Assembly: GCA_047601745.1 (NCBI GenBank)
Contig: JASGIS010000001.1
Coordinates: forward strand, 2,666,001-2,730,000
Reading direction: 5' to 3'
Length of the DNA: 64,000 bases
From: JAKPAM01 sp047601745
GTDB taxonomy: Bacteria; Pseudomonadota; Gammaproteobacteria; Burkholderiales; Burkholderiaceae_E
The stretch's first letter is position 1, and the number at the start of each line of letters is the position of its first letter. The position numbers were made by a program, and so were the translations under genes. This document shows, piece by piece, positions 38,975 to 48,384 of the stretch. The notes beneath the pieces were generated by a model. The model did no database searches and was not told the DNA's origin. It was given only the letters and a program-made list of their open reading frames with translations.

Positions 38975-39018
38975 GCGGCGTCGGTCGCGAACGGGTATTT
39001 CTCTCGGCGGCTGCCTTG

Positions 39019-39597
39019 TCAGCGGCTGTCGTCGCCGTCGACGACCAGCCGCAGCACGACCCGGTCCGGATACGTGATGACGAGGCGGGAAGGGCGCGGC
39101 GCGACGCCGTCCGTGCGCCACTGGTCGAAGCGGACCTGCCAGCCCTCGTCGGTCCCGGCCGCCGGCTGCGCGGGGCTCGGGCCGGCCTCGGTGACGTCGG
39201 CGATCCGGCCCTGCAGCCAAGCGGGAAGCTTGCGGACCGGAATCCGCCAGCCGAAGATCTGTTCGGTCAGCGCGTCGGCGTCGCGCGCGTCGTAGCGCCG
39301 GCCGTCGGCGGTGCGCAGCGTGGCGGCGTCGGCGGTTTCGCGCGCCGACGCGATCGTGTTGCCCAGCGGCGACAGCAGCTCGAGTTCGGTGAACCGCGCG
39401 CCCTGCGACAGCTCGAAGCTGCCGGTGTGGCGTTGCCCGTCGGCGAATTGCGCCGACGGCTCGACGACCAGCGAGAAGCGGCCGCGCCACCGGTGTTCGG
39501 GCGCCCGGCCATCGTCGCGCGGATCCAGCAGCGACGTGCAGCCGGCCATCAGCGCCGCCAGCAGCAGCGAGACGATCGATGAAACGATCCGCGGCAC
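39019..39597 (-). CDS. lolB: Outer-membrane lipoprotein LolB
   Basis: A 192-residue lipoprotein that accepts lipoproteins from LolA and inserts them into the outer membrane. No ATG precedes the signal peptide, so GTG 39597 is chosen. Signal and lipobox read VSLLLAALMAGCTSL, with Cys at about residue 22. The body has HRWRGRFSLVV, FELSQGARFTELELLSPLGNTIA and WRIPVRKLPAWLQGR as in LolB. It sits between the TPR lipoprotein gene (stop 14 bp upstream) and ispE, a fixed arrangement in Burkholderiales. Confidence 0.92.
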   Translation of the reverse strand: MPRIVSSIVSLLLAALMAGCTSLLDPRDDGRAPEHRWRGRFSLVVEPSAQFADGQRHTGSFELSQGARFTELELLSPLGNTIASARETADAATLRTADGRRYDARDADALTEQIFGWRIPVRKLPAWLQGRIADVTEAGPSPAQPAAGTDEGWQVRFDQWRTDGVAPRPSRLVITYPDRVVLRLVVDGDDSR

Positions 39598-39611
39598 GCG
39601 TCGGCGCCGCG

Positions 39612-41456
39612 TCAGAGCGAGACGTTGAGCCGCGCCAGCGTCTCTTTGAGCGTTTCGTTGGCCGGATCGGCCTTCATGGCGGCGGCCCACATCTCGCGCG
39701 CCTCGGCTGTCTGGCCCGATTGCCACAGCACCTCGCCCAGGTGCGCGGCGATGTCCGGCTCGGGCTTGAGCGTGTACGCCTGCCGGAGCACCTCGACCGC
39801 GCGGTCGAGCTTGCCCTGTCGATAGTACAGCCAGCCCAGGCTGTCGACGATGTGCGGGTCGTCGGGCGCCAGCGCCAACGCCTTGTCGATCAACGCCTGC
39901 GCCTCGTCCAGGCGGATGTTGCGGTCCGCGAACGTGTAGCCCAGCGCGTTGTACGCGTGCGCCTGGTTCGGCCGCAGCGAGATCAGCTTGCGCAGGCTGG
40001 TTTCGAGCACGTCGATGCGGTCGATCTTCTCGGCCGCCATCGCCTGGTCGTACAGCAGGTCGGGGTTGTCCGGCTGGCGCTGCAGCGCCTGGTCCAGGAC
40101 GTCGAACGCGGCCTGGTACTGGCCGGTCTGGCGCAATACCTGCGCTTCGGCGCTGGTCAACAGGTTGCGCTCGCGGTTCGTCGTGACCGTCGTCGATCGC
40201 AGCAACTGGCGGGCCTCGTCGATCTTGCCCTGGCGCGCCATCAGCAGCGCCCGTCGCGACAGCGCGGGCAGGAACTGCTCGCCGCGCGTGATCTTGGCCA
40301 GCCAGCGCTGCGCGTCGTCGAGACGCTGCTCGTCCTCGGCGATCTGCGCGTGGAACAGCCACGCGGTCGCGTTGTCGCGCTGCACGTCGGGCGGCAGCGC
40401 CAGGTAGCGGTCCAGGTAGCCTTCGGCCGCGCGCGTCTGCTTGAGCTGGTACGACAGTTGCGCCATCGACAGAAGGATCGCCGGGTTCGACGGTTCCTGC
40501 TTGAGGGCCAGGTTCATCTGGCGGCTGGCCTCTTCGGTCTTGTTCTGCGCGGCCAGCACGCGGGCGTACGCGAAGCGCACTTCGACCGCCCCGGGCTTAC
40601 GGCCCAGGAAACCCGCCAGCAGTTGCTCGGCGCCGCCATTGCCGCGCGTGCTCTGCTGCAGGTACTGGGCCGTCAGGATCGCCAAGTGCTCGCTGTCCGG
40701 ACGCAGCTTGAACGCCTGCTCGGCTTCGCTGGCCGCGCGGTCGTTGTCGCCGCCCGCGGCCGCGACGCCGGCCAGCGCCAGGTGCGCTTCGGGAAGCTCC
40801 TGGTCGGGCTGGCTGACACGTTCGAGCAGCGCCAGTGCTCCGGACGAGTCGCTGGAACGGGCCAGCAACCGGGCAAGCTGCTGATAGCTCTCGGGCAGCG
40901 TGTTCGTCGCTCGCGCGCGAGCCAGCCGTGACGCGATCAGCGGCTCGGCCTCGGACAACTGGCCGGTGGCCAGCCACAGCGCTTCGATGGTCTGCGTCGC
41001 GTTCGCCGAGTCGGGCGACAGTTCGTGCCAGAGTTGTGCCGCGCGCAACGCGTGGTCGAGCGATTTCTCGGACAGCGCCAGTTCGGTCGCGCGCCGTGCC
41101 AGACGCGGGTCGCGGATCGATTCGGCCAGCGACAGGTAGGTCGCCGTGGCCGCGCTGAGCTGGCCGTTCTGCGCGGCGATCTCGGCGGCCAGCACCTGGA
41201 ACATGATCTCGCGCGTCAGGTCGACCTTGGGCAGCGGCCCATCGGTATCGGGCGGCTCGATGATGCCGCCGCCGGCCGTCGGCGAGGCCGCGTCCGGTTT
41301 GTCCGCGCTGTTGTTTTCGTCGGTGTCGCCGGCGTTCTGGCGGGCGACCGCGGTGGGTTTGTCGTCGCCCTTGGCCGCGGGCGCGGGCGACATGCCCGCA
41401 CAGCCGGCCAGCAGCAGGGCCGCCGACACGGAGGCGATCAGCAAGGTCGATTTCAT
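39612..41456 (-). CDS. Tetratricopeptide-repeat lipoprotein
   Basis: A 614-residue protein. The signal peptide ends in lipobox SAALLLAGCAG, with Cys at about 19, followed by a ~55-residue disordered segment. A long series of TPR-like helix pairs then fills residues 85-610; good repeats include YNALGYTFADRNIRLDEAQALIDKALALAPDD and HIVDSLGWLYYRQGKLDRAVEVLRQAY. It is the betaproteobacterial TPR protein always found before lolB. Its placement suggests a periplasmic scaffold for outer-membrane assembly, but no partner is proven. It is divergent from mutM. Confidence 0.9.
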   Translation of the reverse strand: MKSTLLIASVSAALLLAGCAGMSPAPAAKGDDKPTAVARQNAGDTDENNSADKPDAASPTAGGGIIEPPDTDGPLPKVDLTREIMFQVLAAEIAAQNGQLSAATATYLSLAESIRDPRLARRATELALSEKSLDHALRAAQLWHELSPDSANATQTIEALWLATGQLSEAEPLIASRLARARATNTLPESYQQLARLLARSSDSSGALALLERVSQPDQELPEAHLALAGVAAAGGDNDRAASEAEQAFKLRPDSEHLAILTAQYLQQSTRGNGGAEQLLAGFLGRKPGAVEVRFAYARVLAAQNKTEEASRQMNLALKQEPSNPAILLSMAQLSYQLKQTRAAEGYLDRYLALPPDVQRDNATAWLFHAQIAEDEQRLDDAQRWLAKITRGEQFLPALSRRALLMARQGKIDEARQLLRSTTVTTNRERNLLTSAEAQVLRQTGQYQAAFDVLDQALQRQPDNPDLLYDQAMAAEKIDRIDVLETSLRKLISLRPNQAHAYNALGYTFADRNIRLDEAQALIDKALALAPDDPHIVDSLGWLYYRQGKLDRAVEVLRQAYTLKPEPDIAAHLGEVLWQSGQTAEAREMWAAAMKADPANETLKETLARLNVSL

Positions 41457-41561
41457 GGACGGATCTTAGGTTGAATTACACTGCCCGGCAACCGAACGCC
41501 GGACCATCCGGCGGATGGGGCCGACAGTGGTGGCCGGCCTCATCGACCGGCAGGGCGAGCG

Positions 41562-42383
41562 ATGCCAGAACTTCCCGAAGTCGAGATCGTCAGACGCGGC
41601 TTGCAACGTTCGCTGCAGGGCGGCACGCTGCGGCGCGTCGACGTGCGCGAGCCGCGCCTGCGCTGGCCGGTGGCCGGCGATCTGGCGATCGGGCCGCAAG
41701 ACCGGCCGCTGGTCGAGGTCGGGCGGCGCGGCAAGTACCTGCTGCTGGATTTCTCGTCCGGATGGCTGCTCGTGCACCTGGGCATGTCGGGCAGCCTGCG
41801 GTTCCTGCCCGAACCCGGGGCCGTCGGACGCCATGATCACATCGATCTGGTGTTCGATCGCGGCACGCTGCGCTACAACGATCCGCGCCGCTTCGGCGCG
41901 ATGGTCTGGCACGAGGCCGCGTCCGGTCCGGTGCTCGCGCATCCGCTGCTGGCCGGCCTGGGCGTCGAGCCCTTGTCGCCGGGTTTCGACGGCGACCTGC
42001 TGTACGAGGCCAGCCGCGGGCGGACCGTGCCGGTCAAGCAGTTCCTGCTGGCCGGCGCGATCGTCGTCGGCGTGGGCAACATCTACGCGTCCGAAAGCCT
42101 GTTTCGTGCGGGGATCCGGCCGACGGTCGCCGCCGGGCGCATCAGCCGCCCGCGCTACCGCGCGCTGGCCGAGGCGATCCGCCAGACGCTGACGATCGCG
42201 ATCGAGCGCGGCGGAAGCACGCTGCGCAATTACGTGTCGACCGACGGCGAGCCCGGCTACGCGCAGGTCGATGCGCTCGTCTACGCGCGCGACGGCCAGC
42301 CGTGCCGGCGCTGCGGCACGCCGATCCGCGTGATCCGGCAGCAGGGGCGGGCGACGTATTTCTGTCCGCGCTGTCAGGCCTGA
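41562..42383 (+). CDS. mutM: Formamidopyrimidine-DNA glycosylase
   Basis: A 273-residue base-excision enzyme that removes 8-oxoguanine and FapyG. The N-terminus is PELPEVEIVRRGL with the catalytic Pro and Glu directly after Met. Lys in VEVGRRGKYLLLDF, the void-filling MSGSLRF segment, the H2TH region KQFLLAGAIVVGVGNIYASESLF and the C-terminal zinc finger C-x2-C...C-x2-C (CRRCGTPI...YFCPRCQ) are all present. It is divergent from the TPR lipoprotein gene; the dynamin-like gene and mutY follow on the same strand. Confidence 0.97.
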   Translation: MPELPEVEIVRRGLQRSLQGGTLRRVDVREPRLRWPVAGDLAIGPQDRPLVEVGRRGKYLLLDFSSGWLLVHLGMSGSLRFLPEPGAVGRHDHIDLVFDRGTLRYNDPRRFGAMVWHEAASGPVLAHPLLAGLGVEPLSPGFDGDLLYEASRGRTVPVKQFLLAGAIVVGVGNIYASESLFRAGIRPTVAAGRISRPRYRALAEAIRQTLTIAIERGGSTLRNYVSTDGEPGYAQVDALVYARDGQPCRRCGTPIRVIRQQGRATYFCPRCQA

Positions 42384-42520
42384 CAATCGGTGAGCCCCGC
42401 GAGCGCGATCGCGGTCGCAGGCAACAGCGCGGGGCCGCCTGGCGCCCGGAAAGTGCCGCGCGGCGGTACGACCCTCAAGTGATCTGGGATGCCGGTCGGC
42501 GCTGTGCAAAGATCGATCGC

Positions 42521-45400
42521 ATGAGATCTTCTTCGTTCAACTTCGAAGCTCGGGTCAACGCCTACGCGCAATGGCGGCAGCAGGTTTCGCAGGCTCTGCG
42601 GCGCTATGAGCAGTGGCTGGGCGAGCATGGCCTCGGCGATCCCAGCCTGAAATCGCGTCTGGAGCGGATCCAGCATCGGTTGAAGGAAGAGCGGATGTCG
42701 ATCGCCTTCGTCGCCGAGTTCTCGCGCGGCAAATCCGAGCTGATCAACGCGCTGTTCTTTTCGGGTTATGGCCGGCGGATCCTGCCGTCGTCGGCCGGGC
42801 GCACGACGATGTGTCCGACCGAGCTGATGTACGAGCACGGCCGCAAGCCGTCGATCCGGCTGCTGCCGATCGAGACGCGGCTGCGCGACGTCTCGCTGGC
42901 CGACCTGCGCGAGGACGAGGCCGAGTGGACCGAGATCGGGCTGGAGCCGCAGGACGTCGACTCGGTCGCGGCCGCCTTCGACGCGGTCCGCGAGACCCGG
43001 CGCGTGCCGGCCGCCGAAGCGACGGCGCTGGGGCTGTACGACCCCGAGGACCCGGATCAGCCGGTGCGGCCCGACGCGCAGGGACTGGTCGACGTTCCTC
43101 GCTGGCGGCATGCGATCGTCAACATTCCCGATCCGCTGCTCGAGCAGGGCCTGGTCGTCATCGACACGCCCGGGCTCAACGCGATCGGCAACGAGCCTGA
43201 ACTGACGCTGAACCTGATCCCCAGCGCCGACGCCGTGCTGTTCGTGCTGGCCGCCGATGCCGGCGTCACGCGTTCGGACATCGAGGTCTGGCGCGAGAAC
43301 ATCTCGGCGACGCATCGCAGCGGCCGCTACGTCGTGCTCAACAAGATCGACGGCCTGTGGGACGACCTGCGCGCGCCCGAGCAGATCGATCGCGAGATCC
43401 GGCAGCAGGTCGAGTCGGTCGCGCGCACGCTGTCGCTGCCGGGCGAGCAGATCTATCCGGTGTCCGCGCAGAAGGGTCTGGCCGCCAAGATCCATCAGGA
43501 TGCCGCGCTGCTCGAGCGCAGCCGTCTGCCCGCGCTCGAGCACGCGCTGTCGACGGACCTGGTGCCGCGCCAGCGCGCCGTCGTGCGCGAGCACGTCGAA
43601 CGCGCGTTCAACGAACTGCATTCGGTCGCGCATTCGGTGCTGCAGTCGCGCCGCCGCAACAACGTCGAGCAGTTGTTCGAGCTGAACAGCCTGCGCGGCA
43701 AGAACCGCAACGTCGTCGACGTGATGGCCGCGCGGATCAAGGGCGAGCGGGCCGATTTCGAGAACGGTCTGCGGCAGTTGCAGGCCTTGCGAGCCGTGTT
43801 CGTCCGGCATTCGCAGGCGGCCTACGAGACGGTATCGATCGACAACCTGCGCCGGCATACGCAGACGGCGCGCGAAGTGATGCGCACCAGCAACTTCTCG
43901 CTGGGCCTGCGCGAGGGCATGCGCAGTCTGCTGGCCGCCGCGCGCGCCGACTTCGAGGAGCTGGGTCGTCGCAGCGACGAGATCGGCTCGATGATGACGG
44001 CGATGTACAAGACCTTCAACGCCGAGCACGGCTTCGCGCTGGGGGCGCCGATGCTGTTCTCGGTGCGCCGCTTCGATGTCGAGCTCAATGGGATCGAAGC
44101 GCTGTATCGCAATCAGTTCGGCGCGCTGAGCCTGATGACGACCGAGCGGCGCGTGTTGATGAAGCGCTTCTTCGAATCGGTGGCCGCTCGGATCAAGGAG
44201 GTCTACGCGAAATCGCATACCGAGCTGGAGATCTGGCTGCGGGCGGTGATGTCGCCGATCGAAGGCCAGGTGCGCGAACACCAGATCCAGTTGCGCCGGC
44301 GACTCGACTCGGTGCGGCGCGTGCTCGACGCCAGCGAGAATCTCGAAGGCCGGATCGCCGAGATCGACGAGGCGCGCGCTAAGGTCGAGCAGCAGCAGTC
44401 GGTGCTGTCGGAGCTGGCGCAGACGATCCAGAAACTGCTGACGCAGGATTTCGACGAAGCGCCCGAGATGAGCGAGGTCGCGGTGGCCTCGGCGGCGTTC
44501 TCGGCGGTCGTCTCGGCGCAGGCCGCCGATGCCCGGGCCAAGGAGCGCGAGGAGGCCGAGGCGAAGGCTCGTGAGGAAGCCGAGGCGAAGGCTCGCGAGG
44601 AGGCCGAGGCGAAGGCCCGTGAGGAGGCCGAGGCGAAAGCTCGCGAGGAAGCCGAGGCGAGAGCCCGCGAGGAAGCCGAAGCCAAAGCTCGGGAAGATGC
44701 CGAGGCCAAAGCTCGCGAGGCGGCCGAAGCGAAAGCCCGGGAGGAAGCCGTGGCACGCGCTCGCGCCGAAATCGAGGCCGCGGCGTCGCGTCGGGAACCG
44801 GCCCCCGCGCCGGTCGTCGGTGACGACGCGCCGAAGGACGACGATTCCGCGCAGGCCGACGCGCTCGAGCGACTGCGTGCGTACGCGGAATCCGATCCGA
44901 CCGTGACGGCGGGCGTGCGTGATGTCGCCGCGCTGCCCGCGGCCTTGGTCGAGGCCGTCGAAGCGCGGTTCGCGAAGCCGCCGCTCGTCGAGGCGGCCGC
45001 CGAACTGGTGATCGAGTCGATGGCCGAGCCCGTGACCGAGTCGGTAGTCGAGTCGGTGGCCGCACCCGCGACCGAGTTGGTGGCCGAGCCCGCTGCCGAA
45101 CTGGTGGTCGCGACAGCCGCCGACGAGGCCGCCGGTCGGCAGGTCGATGCGGCCTCCGATGAGGGCGTCGGAGAACGCGTTGCCGTTGCCGGCGCGGCTG
45201 CCGGCGACCCCTGCACGTCGCCTGCCGTCGCGGCCGATCCGCCGTCACCGTCACCGTCACCGTCGCCGTCGAGCAACGTGGTCAATTTCGCCGATGCGCT
45301 GAAGGCGGCGATCGCCGCGGCGGCGCTCGATACGGGTGAAGCGGTCGCCTGCGATATCTCGTCCGTCTCGGCGGATTCGCCTGCCGAAGCGCGGGTCTGA
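42521..45400 (+). CDS. Dynamin-like GTPase with octapeptide-repeat helix
   Basis: A 959-residue protein. ATG 42521 is used because it begins the recognisable fold; the frame extends back into mutM. The GTPase domain occupies residues ~55-330: G1 AEFSRGKSELINALF (about 66-80), G3 VVIDTPGLNAIG (about 212) and G4 VLNKIDG (about 277). A helical stalk-like region follows to ~660. Residues ~675-745 are some eight copies of AEAKAREE, a charged single-helix pattern, followed by a Glu/Val/Ala-rich tail, a Pro-Ser run and a final conserved-looking NVVNFADALKAAI. Bacterial dynamins remodel membranes; the target here is unknown. Confidence 0.85.
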   Translation: MRSSSFNFEARVNAYAQWRQQVSQALRRYEQWLGEHGLGDPSLKSRLERIQHRLKEERMSIAFVAEFSRGKSELINALFFSGYGRRILPSSAGRTTMCPTELMYEHGRKPSIRLLPIETRLRDVSLADLREDEAEWTEIGLEPQDVDSVAAAFDAVRETRRVPAAEATALGLYDPEDPDQPVRPDAQGLVDVPRWRHAIVNIPDPLLEQGLVVIDTPGLNAIGNEPELTLNLIPSADAVLFVLAADAGVTRSDIEVWRENISATHRSGRYVVLNKIDGLWDDLRAPEQIDREIRQQVESVARTLSLPGEQIYPVSAQKGLAAKIHQDAALLERSRLPALEHALSTDLVPRQRAVVREHVERAFNELHSVAHSVLQSRRRNNVEQLFELNSLRGKNRNVVDVMAARIKGERADFENGLRQLQALRAVFVRHSQAAYETVSIDNLRRHTQTAREVMRTSNFSLGLREGMRSLLAAARADFEELGRRSDEIGSMMTAMYKTFNAEHGFALGAPMLFSVRRFDVELNGIEALYRNQFGALSLMTTERRVLMKRFFESVAARIKEVYAKSHTELEIWLRAVMSPIEGQVREHQIQLRRRLDSVRRVLDASENLEGRIAEIDEARAKVEQQQSVLSELAQTIQKLLTQDFDEAPEMSEVAVASAAFSAVVSAQAADARAKEREEAEAKAREEAEAKAREEAEAKAREEAEAKAREEAEARAREEAEAKAREDAEAKAREAAEAKAREEAVARARAEIEAAASRREPAPAPVVGDDAPKDDDSAQADALERLRAYAESDPTVTAGVRDVAALPAALVEAVEARFAKPPLVEAAAELVIESMAEPVTESVVESVAAPATELVAEPAAELVVATAADEAAGRQVDAASDEGVGERVAVAGAAAGDPCTSPAVAADPPSPSPSPSPSSNVVNFADALKAAIAAAALDTGEAVACDISSVSADSPAEARV
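44550..44760 (+). repeat. 24-bp coding tandem repeat (AEAKAREE)
   Basis: About eight to nine degenerate 24-bp units encode the octapeptide AEAKAREE and variants (EARAREE, KAREDAE, KAREAAE). Synonymous changes between units show the array is not brand new, but recombination between units could still change its length in frame. Confidence 0.8.
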
Positions 45401-45463
45401 GAATCTGTGATCGGAACCGCCCTGACGCGCCGCTCGGCCGCGTCCGATTCGTTCACAGATTCT
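45400..45463. repeat. Large interrupted inverted repeat after the dynamin-like gene
   Basis: AGAATCTGTGA (45400-45410) and TCACAGATTCT (45453-45463) are exact inverted copies. Directly inside, TCGGA pairs with TCCGA, and the centre holds GACGCG/CGCGTC (45424-45444). The whole folds into one branched stem starting at the gene's stop codon. No T-tract follows, so it may be a Rho-dependent terminator aid, an mRNA cap or a repeat-family element. Confidence 0.6.
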
Positions 45464-45597
45464 GAGCGTTCGGGCCGGGCGGCTCGCCGCCCCGGCTCAC
45501 GACCGCGCCGGTCTGTGGGACACTGACGGCCCGCGACGCGCACCATCGATCGCGGCGTCGCGCCCTTTGCGCGAACAGGCCCCGGTCCGATTCCACG

Positions 45598-46758
45598 ATG
45601 TCCGTTTCCGATTCGACGTTCGCCGAGCGCATCATCGCCTGGCAGCGCCAGCATGGCCGCCAGTCGTTGCCCTGGCAGCATCAGCGCGACGCGTACCGCG
45701 TCTGGCTGTCCGAGGTGATGCTGCAGCAGACGCAGGTCGCTACCGTCGTGCCGTACTACGAGCGCTTCGTGCAGGCGTTTCCCGATGTGTTCGCGCTGGC
45801 CGCGGCCGACGACGAGCGCGTGATGCAGTTGTGGAGCGGACTGGGCTACTACTCGCGCGCGCGCAACCTGCATCGCTGCGCGCGCGAGGTCGTCGAGCGG
45901 TTCGACGGCCGTTTTCCGGATTCGGTCGACGAACTGCAGTCGCTGCCCGGCATCGGCCGTTCGACGGCCGCCGCGATCGCCGCATTCGCGTTCGGCCAGC
46001 GCGCGGCGATTCTCGACGGCAACGTCAAGCGCGTGTTCTGCCGGCATTTCGCGGTCGAAGGCTTTCCCGGCGAGCGGCGGGTCGAGCAGCGTCTGTGGGA
46101 GCTGGTCGAACGCGAACTTCCCGAGCGGGGCATCGAACCGTACACGCAGGGCCTGATGGATCTGGGCGCCGGCCTGTGCACGCGCAGCCGTCCCGCCTGC
46201 ATCGTCTGCCCGGTCTCGTCGAGCTGCCGCGCGCTGCGCGAAGGGCGCGTCGATACGCTGCCGACGCGCCGCCCCCGCCGCGCGCCGCCGCTGCGACACG
46301 GCACGCTGCTGATCGTGCGCGACGGCGAGCGCGTGCTGATGCAGCGGCGTCCGCCGAGCGGCATCTGGGGCGGGCTGTGGAGCCTGCCCGAGATCGGCGC
46401 CGACGACACGCGGCCCTTGCCCGACGAGGCCTTGCCCGCCGCGTTGGCGCCGCGGATCGATGAACTGTCGCGAGGCGGCCGGATCGGCGCCGAACGGCTG
46501 CTCGCGGCGACCGGCCACGCGGCCTGGCTGCCGTCGTTCTCGCACGCTTTCACGCACTACACGCTGCATGCGCAGCCGGTGCTGATCGATCTGGCGCCCG
46601 ACGACCGCGTCGCCGAGCCGGTCGGCGACCGGATCGCGCCGGCCGCCGGCGAACCCGCGGGCTGGCGCTGGCTGGCCGCCGACGAGATCGCGCAGGCGGC
46701 GCTGCCGACGCCGATCCGCACGCTGTTGGCGAACCATCTGCCGGGCCCGCGAATTTGA
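45598..46758 (+). CDS. mutY: A/G-specific adenine glycosylase
   Basis: A 386-residue enzyme removing A mispaired with 8-oxoguanine or G. The helix-hairpin-helix is LQSLPGIGRSTAAAIAAFAFG with the catalytic Asp in AILDGNVKRV. The catalytic Glu is in WLSEVMLQQTQVATV, and the Fe-S ligands follow the C-x6-C-x2-C-x5-C pattern at CTRSRPACIVCPVSSSC. A C-terminal Nudix-like domain (residues ~235-386, starting RHGTLLIVRDGERVLMQRRP) recognises 8-oxoG. It acts in the same repair pathway as mutM, 3.2 kb upstream on the same strand. Confidence 0.97.
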   Translation: MSVSDSTFAERIIAWQRQHGRQSLPWQHQRDAYRVWLSEVMLQQTQVATVVPYYERFVQAFPDVFALAAADDERVMQLWSGLGYYSRARNLHRCAREVVERFDGRFPDSVDELQSLPGIGRSTAAAIAAFAFGQRAAILDGNVKRVFCRHFAVEGFPGERRVEQRLWELVERELPERGIEPYTQGLMDLGAGLCTRSRPACIVCPVSSSCRALREGRVDTLPTRRPRRAPPLRHGTLLIVRDGERVLMQRRPPSGIWGGLWSLPEIGADDTRPLPDEALPAALAPRIDELSRGGRIGAERLLAATGHAAWLPSFSHAFTHYTLHAQPVLIDLAPDDRVAEPVGDRIAPAAGEPAGWRWLAADEIAQAALPTPIRTLLANHLPGPRI

Positions 46759-46967
46759 CAGCGCCGGTTCAATCGTGAGTCACTGCCGCCTGAAGGCGAG
46801 AGCTTCCTCGCCTCGATGCAGGGGCGCCTCGGGCGCCAATACGGCATCGCCCCGCTTGGCCTCGCGCTGAAGGACGAGGCCTTTGTTTGGGCCCGTGGTC
46901 GAGCTGTCATCGTCGCGTGGGATCCTAAGCACCGGTGGCGGTCGTCTTCCCGTCGGCTGAAAACGAT

Positions 46968-48374
46968 ATGACCGAACAATCTCCTCCTCGCATGATCCAC
47001 AATCGACCGTTCGACGAGATCGCGATCGGCGATCGCGCCAGCACCCAACGCACGCTGACGCCGCAGGACGTCGAGTTCTTCGCGCGGATGGCCGGCGACG
47101 CCGATCTCGGGCCTCAGCAAGGCGCGAGCGCCGCGCCGGCGCCGGGACACGGCCTGATCGCGCACGGCATGTGGGGCGGCGTGCTGATCTCGTCGGTGCT
47201 CGGTACCCGGCTGCCCGGCCTCGGCACCGACTATCTGGACCAGTCGCTGCATTTCGTTCGGCCGGTGAGCGTCGGCGACACGCTGACGATCGAGGTGACC
47301 GTGACCGCGCGCGATGCCGCGGACCGGCGCGTGACGCTCGCGTGCCGCGGCACGAACCAGCACGGCGACGTCGTCATCGAAGGGCAGGCCAACGTGCGCG
47401 CACCGGCCGAACGGATCGAGTGTCCGGCGGCGACCCTGCCTTCGTTGCCGGGCGCCGACGACGCGATGCCGGCCCTGATGGCGCTGGTGCGCGGCCTGGC
47501 GCCGATCCGCGTCGCCGTCGCGCATCCTTGCGATGCGCTGAGCATCGGCGGTCCGCTCGATGCCCGCGCCGCCGGGCTGATCGAGCCGGTGCTGATCGGG
47601 CCGCGCGCCAAGATCCAGGCCGCCGCGCAGGCTGCCGGCATCGATCTGGCCGGTGTCGAGATCGAGGACGCGCCGCACAGCCATGCTGCCGCCGCGCGTG
47701 CCGCGCAGATGGCCGGGCAGGGGCAGGTCGAGGCGATCATGAAGGGCAGCCTGCACACCGACGAGCTGGTCAGTGCGATCCTGGACGCGAACGCCGGTCT
47801 GCGCACCAAGCGGCGCCTGACGCACTGCTTCCTGATGCACGTCGCCGCTTACCCGCGTCCGTTCATCATCACCGACGCCGCGGTCAACATCGCGCCGACG
47901 CTCGAGGAGAAGGCCGACATCATCCGCAACGCGATCGAGCTGGCGCAGGCGATCGGCGTCGAGCGTCCGCGCGTCGCGATCCTGGCCGCCGTCGAGACCG
48001 TCAATCCGCGGATGCCGGCCACGCTCGATGCGGCGGCGTTGTGCAAGATGGCCGATCGCGGCCAGATCGCCGGTGCGGTGCTCGATGGTCCGCTGGCGTT
48101 CGACAACGCGGTGTCGGCCGCGGCGGCGCGCATCAAGGGCATCGATTCTCCGGTGGCCGGGCAGGCCGACGTGCTGGTCGTGCCGGACCTCGAAAGCGGC
48201 AACATGCTGGCCAAGCAGCTCGAATACCTGGGCGGCGCATCGACGGCCGGCATCGTGCTGGGCGCGCGAGTGCCGGTGGTGCTGACCAGCCGCGCCGACG
48301 CGCGCGACACCCGGCTGGCTTCGTGCGCGATCGCGCAGTTGCTCGCCCATCGCTGGCGCAGCCAGCCTCGCTGA
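46968..48374 (+). CDS. Bifunctional MaoC-type enoyl-CoA hydratase/phosphate acyltransferase
   Basis: A 468-residue fusion. Start ATG 46968 is preferred over a GTG at 46935. The N-terminal MaoC/hotdog domain (residues ~10-145) has FARMAGDADLGP, GHGLIAHGMWGGVLISSVLGTRLPG with the Asp/His pair, and RPVSVGDTLTIEV. The C-terminal PTA/PTB domain (about 160-465) includes AIMKGSLHTDELVSAIL and AGQADVLVVPDLESGNMLAKQL. It would hydrate an enoyl-CoA and exchange CoA for phosphate on a short acyl group. Acetate kinase, 10 bp downstream, could then make ATP from the acyl phosphate. Confidence 0.9.
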   Translation: MTEQSPPRMIHNRPFDEIAIGDRASTQRTLTPQDVEFFARMAGDADLGPQQGASAAPAPGHGLIAHGMWGGVLISSVLGTRLPGLGTDYLDQSLHFVRPVSVGDTLTIEVTVTARDAADRRVTLACRGTNQHGDVVIEGQANVRAPAERIECPAATLPSLPGADDAMPALMALVRGLAPIRVAVAHPCDALSIGGPLDARAAGLIEPVLIGPRAKIQAAAQAAGIDLAGVEIEDAPHSHAAAARAAQMAGQGQVEAIMKGSLHTDELVSAILDANAGLRTKRRLTHCFLMHVAAYPRPFIITDAAVNIAPTLEEKADIIRNAIELAQAIGVERPRVAILAAVETVNPRMPATLDAAALCKMADRGQIAGAVLDGPLAFDNAVSAAAARIKGIDSPVAGQADVLVVPDLESGNMLAKQLEYLGGASTAGIVLGARVPVVLTSRADARDTRLASCAIAQLLAHRWRSQPR

Positions 48375-48384
48375 AGGAGACGTG

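Noticed and set aside
42374..46737. Two long reverse-strand frames opposite the dynamin-like gene and mutY
   Set aside because: Low-complexity Ala/Ser/Arg antisense products created by the octapeptide repeat; no start signals or motifs.
46759..46967. Intergenic region mutY to MaoC-Pta
   Set aside because: Checked for small genes and RNAs; only a short GGCGCCTCGGGCGCC dyad is present, too little to call.
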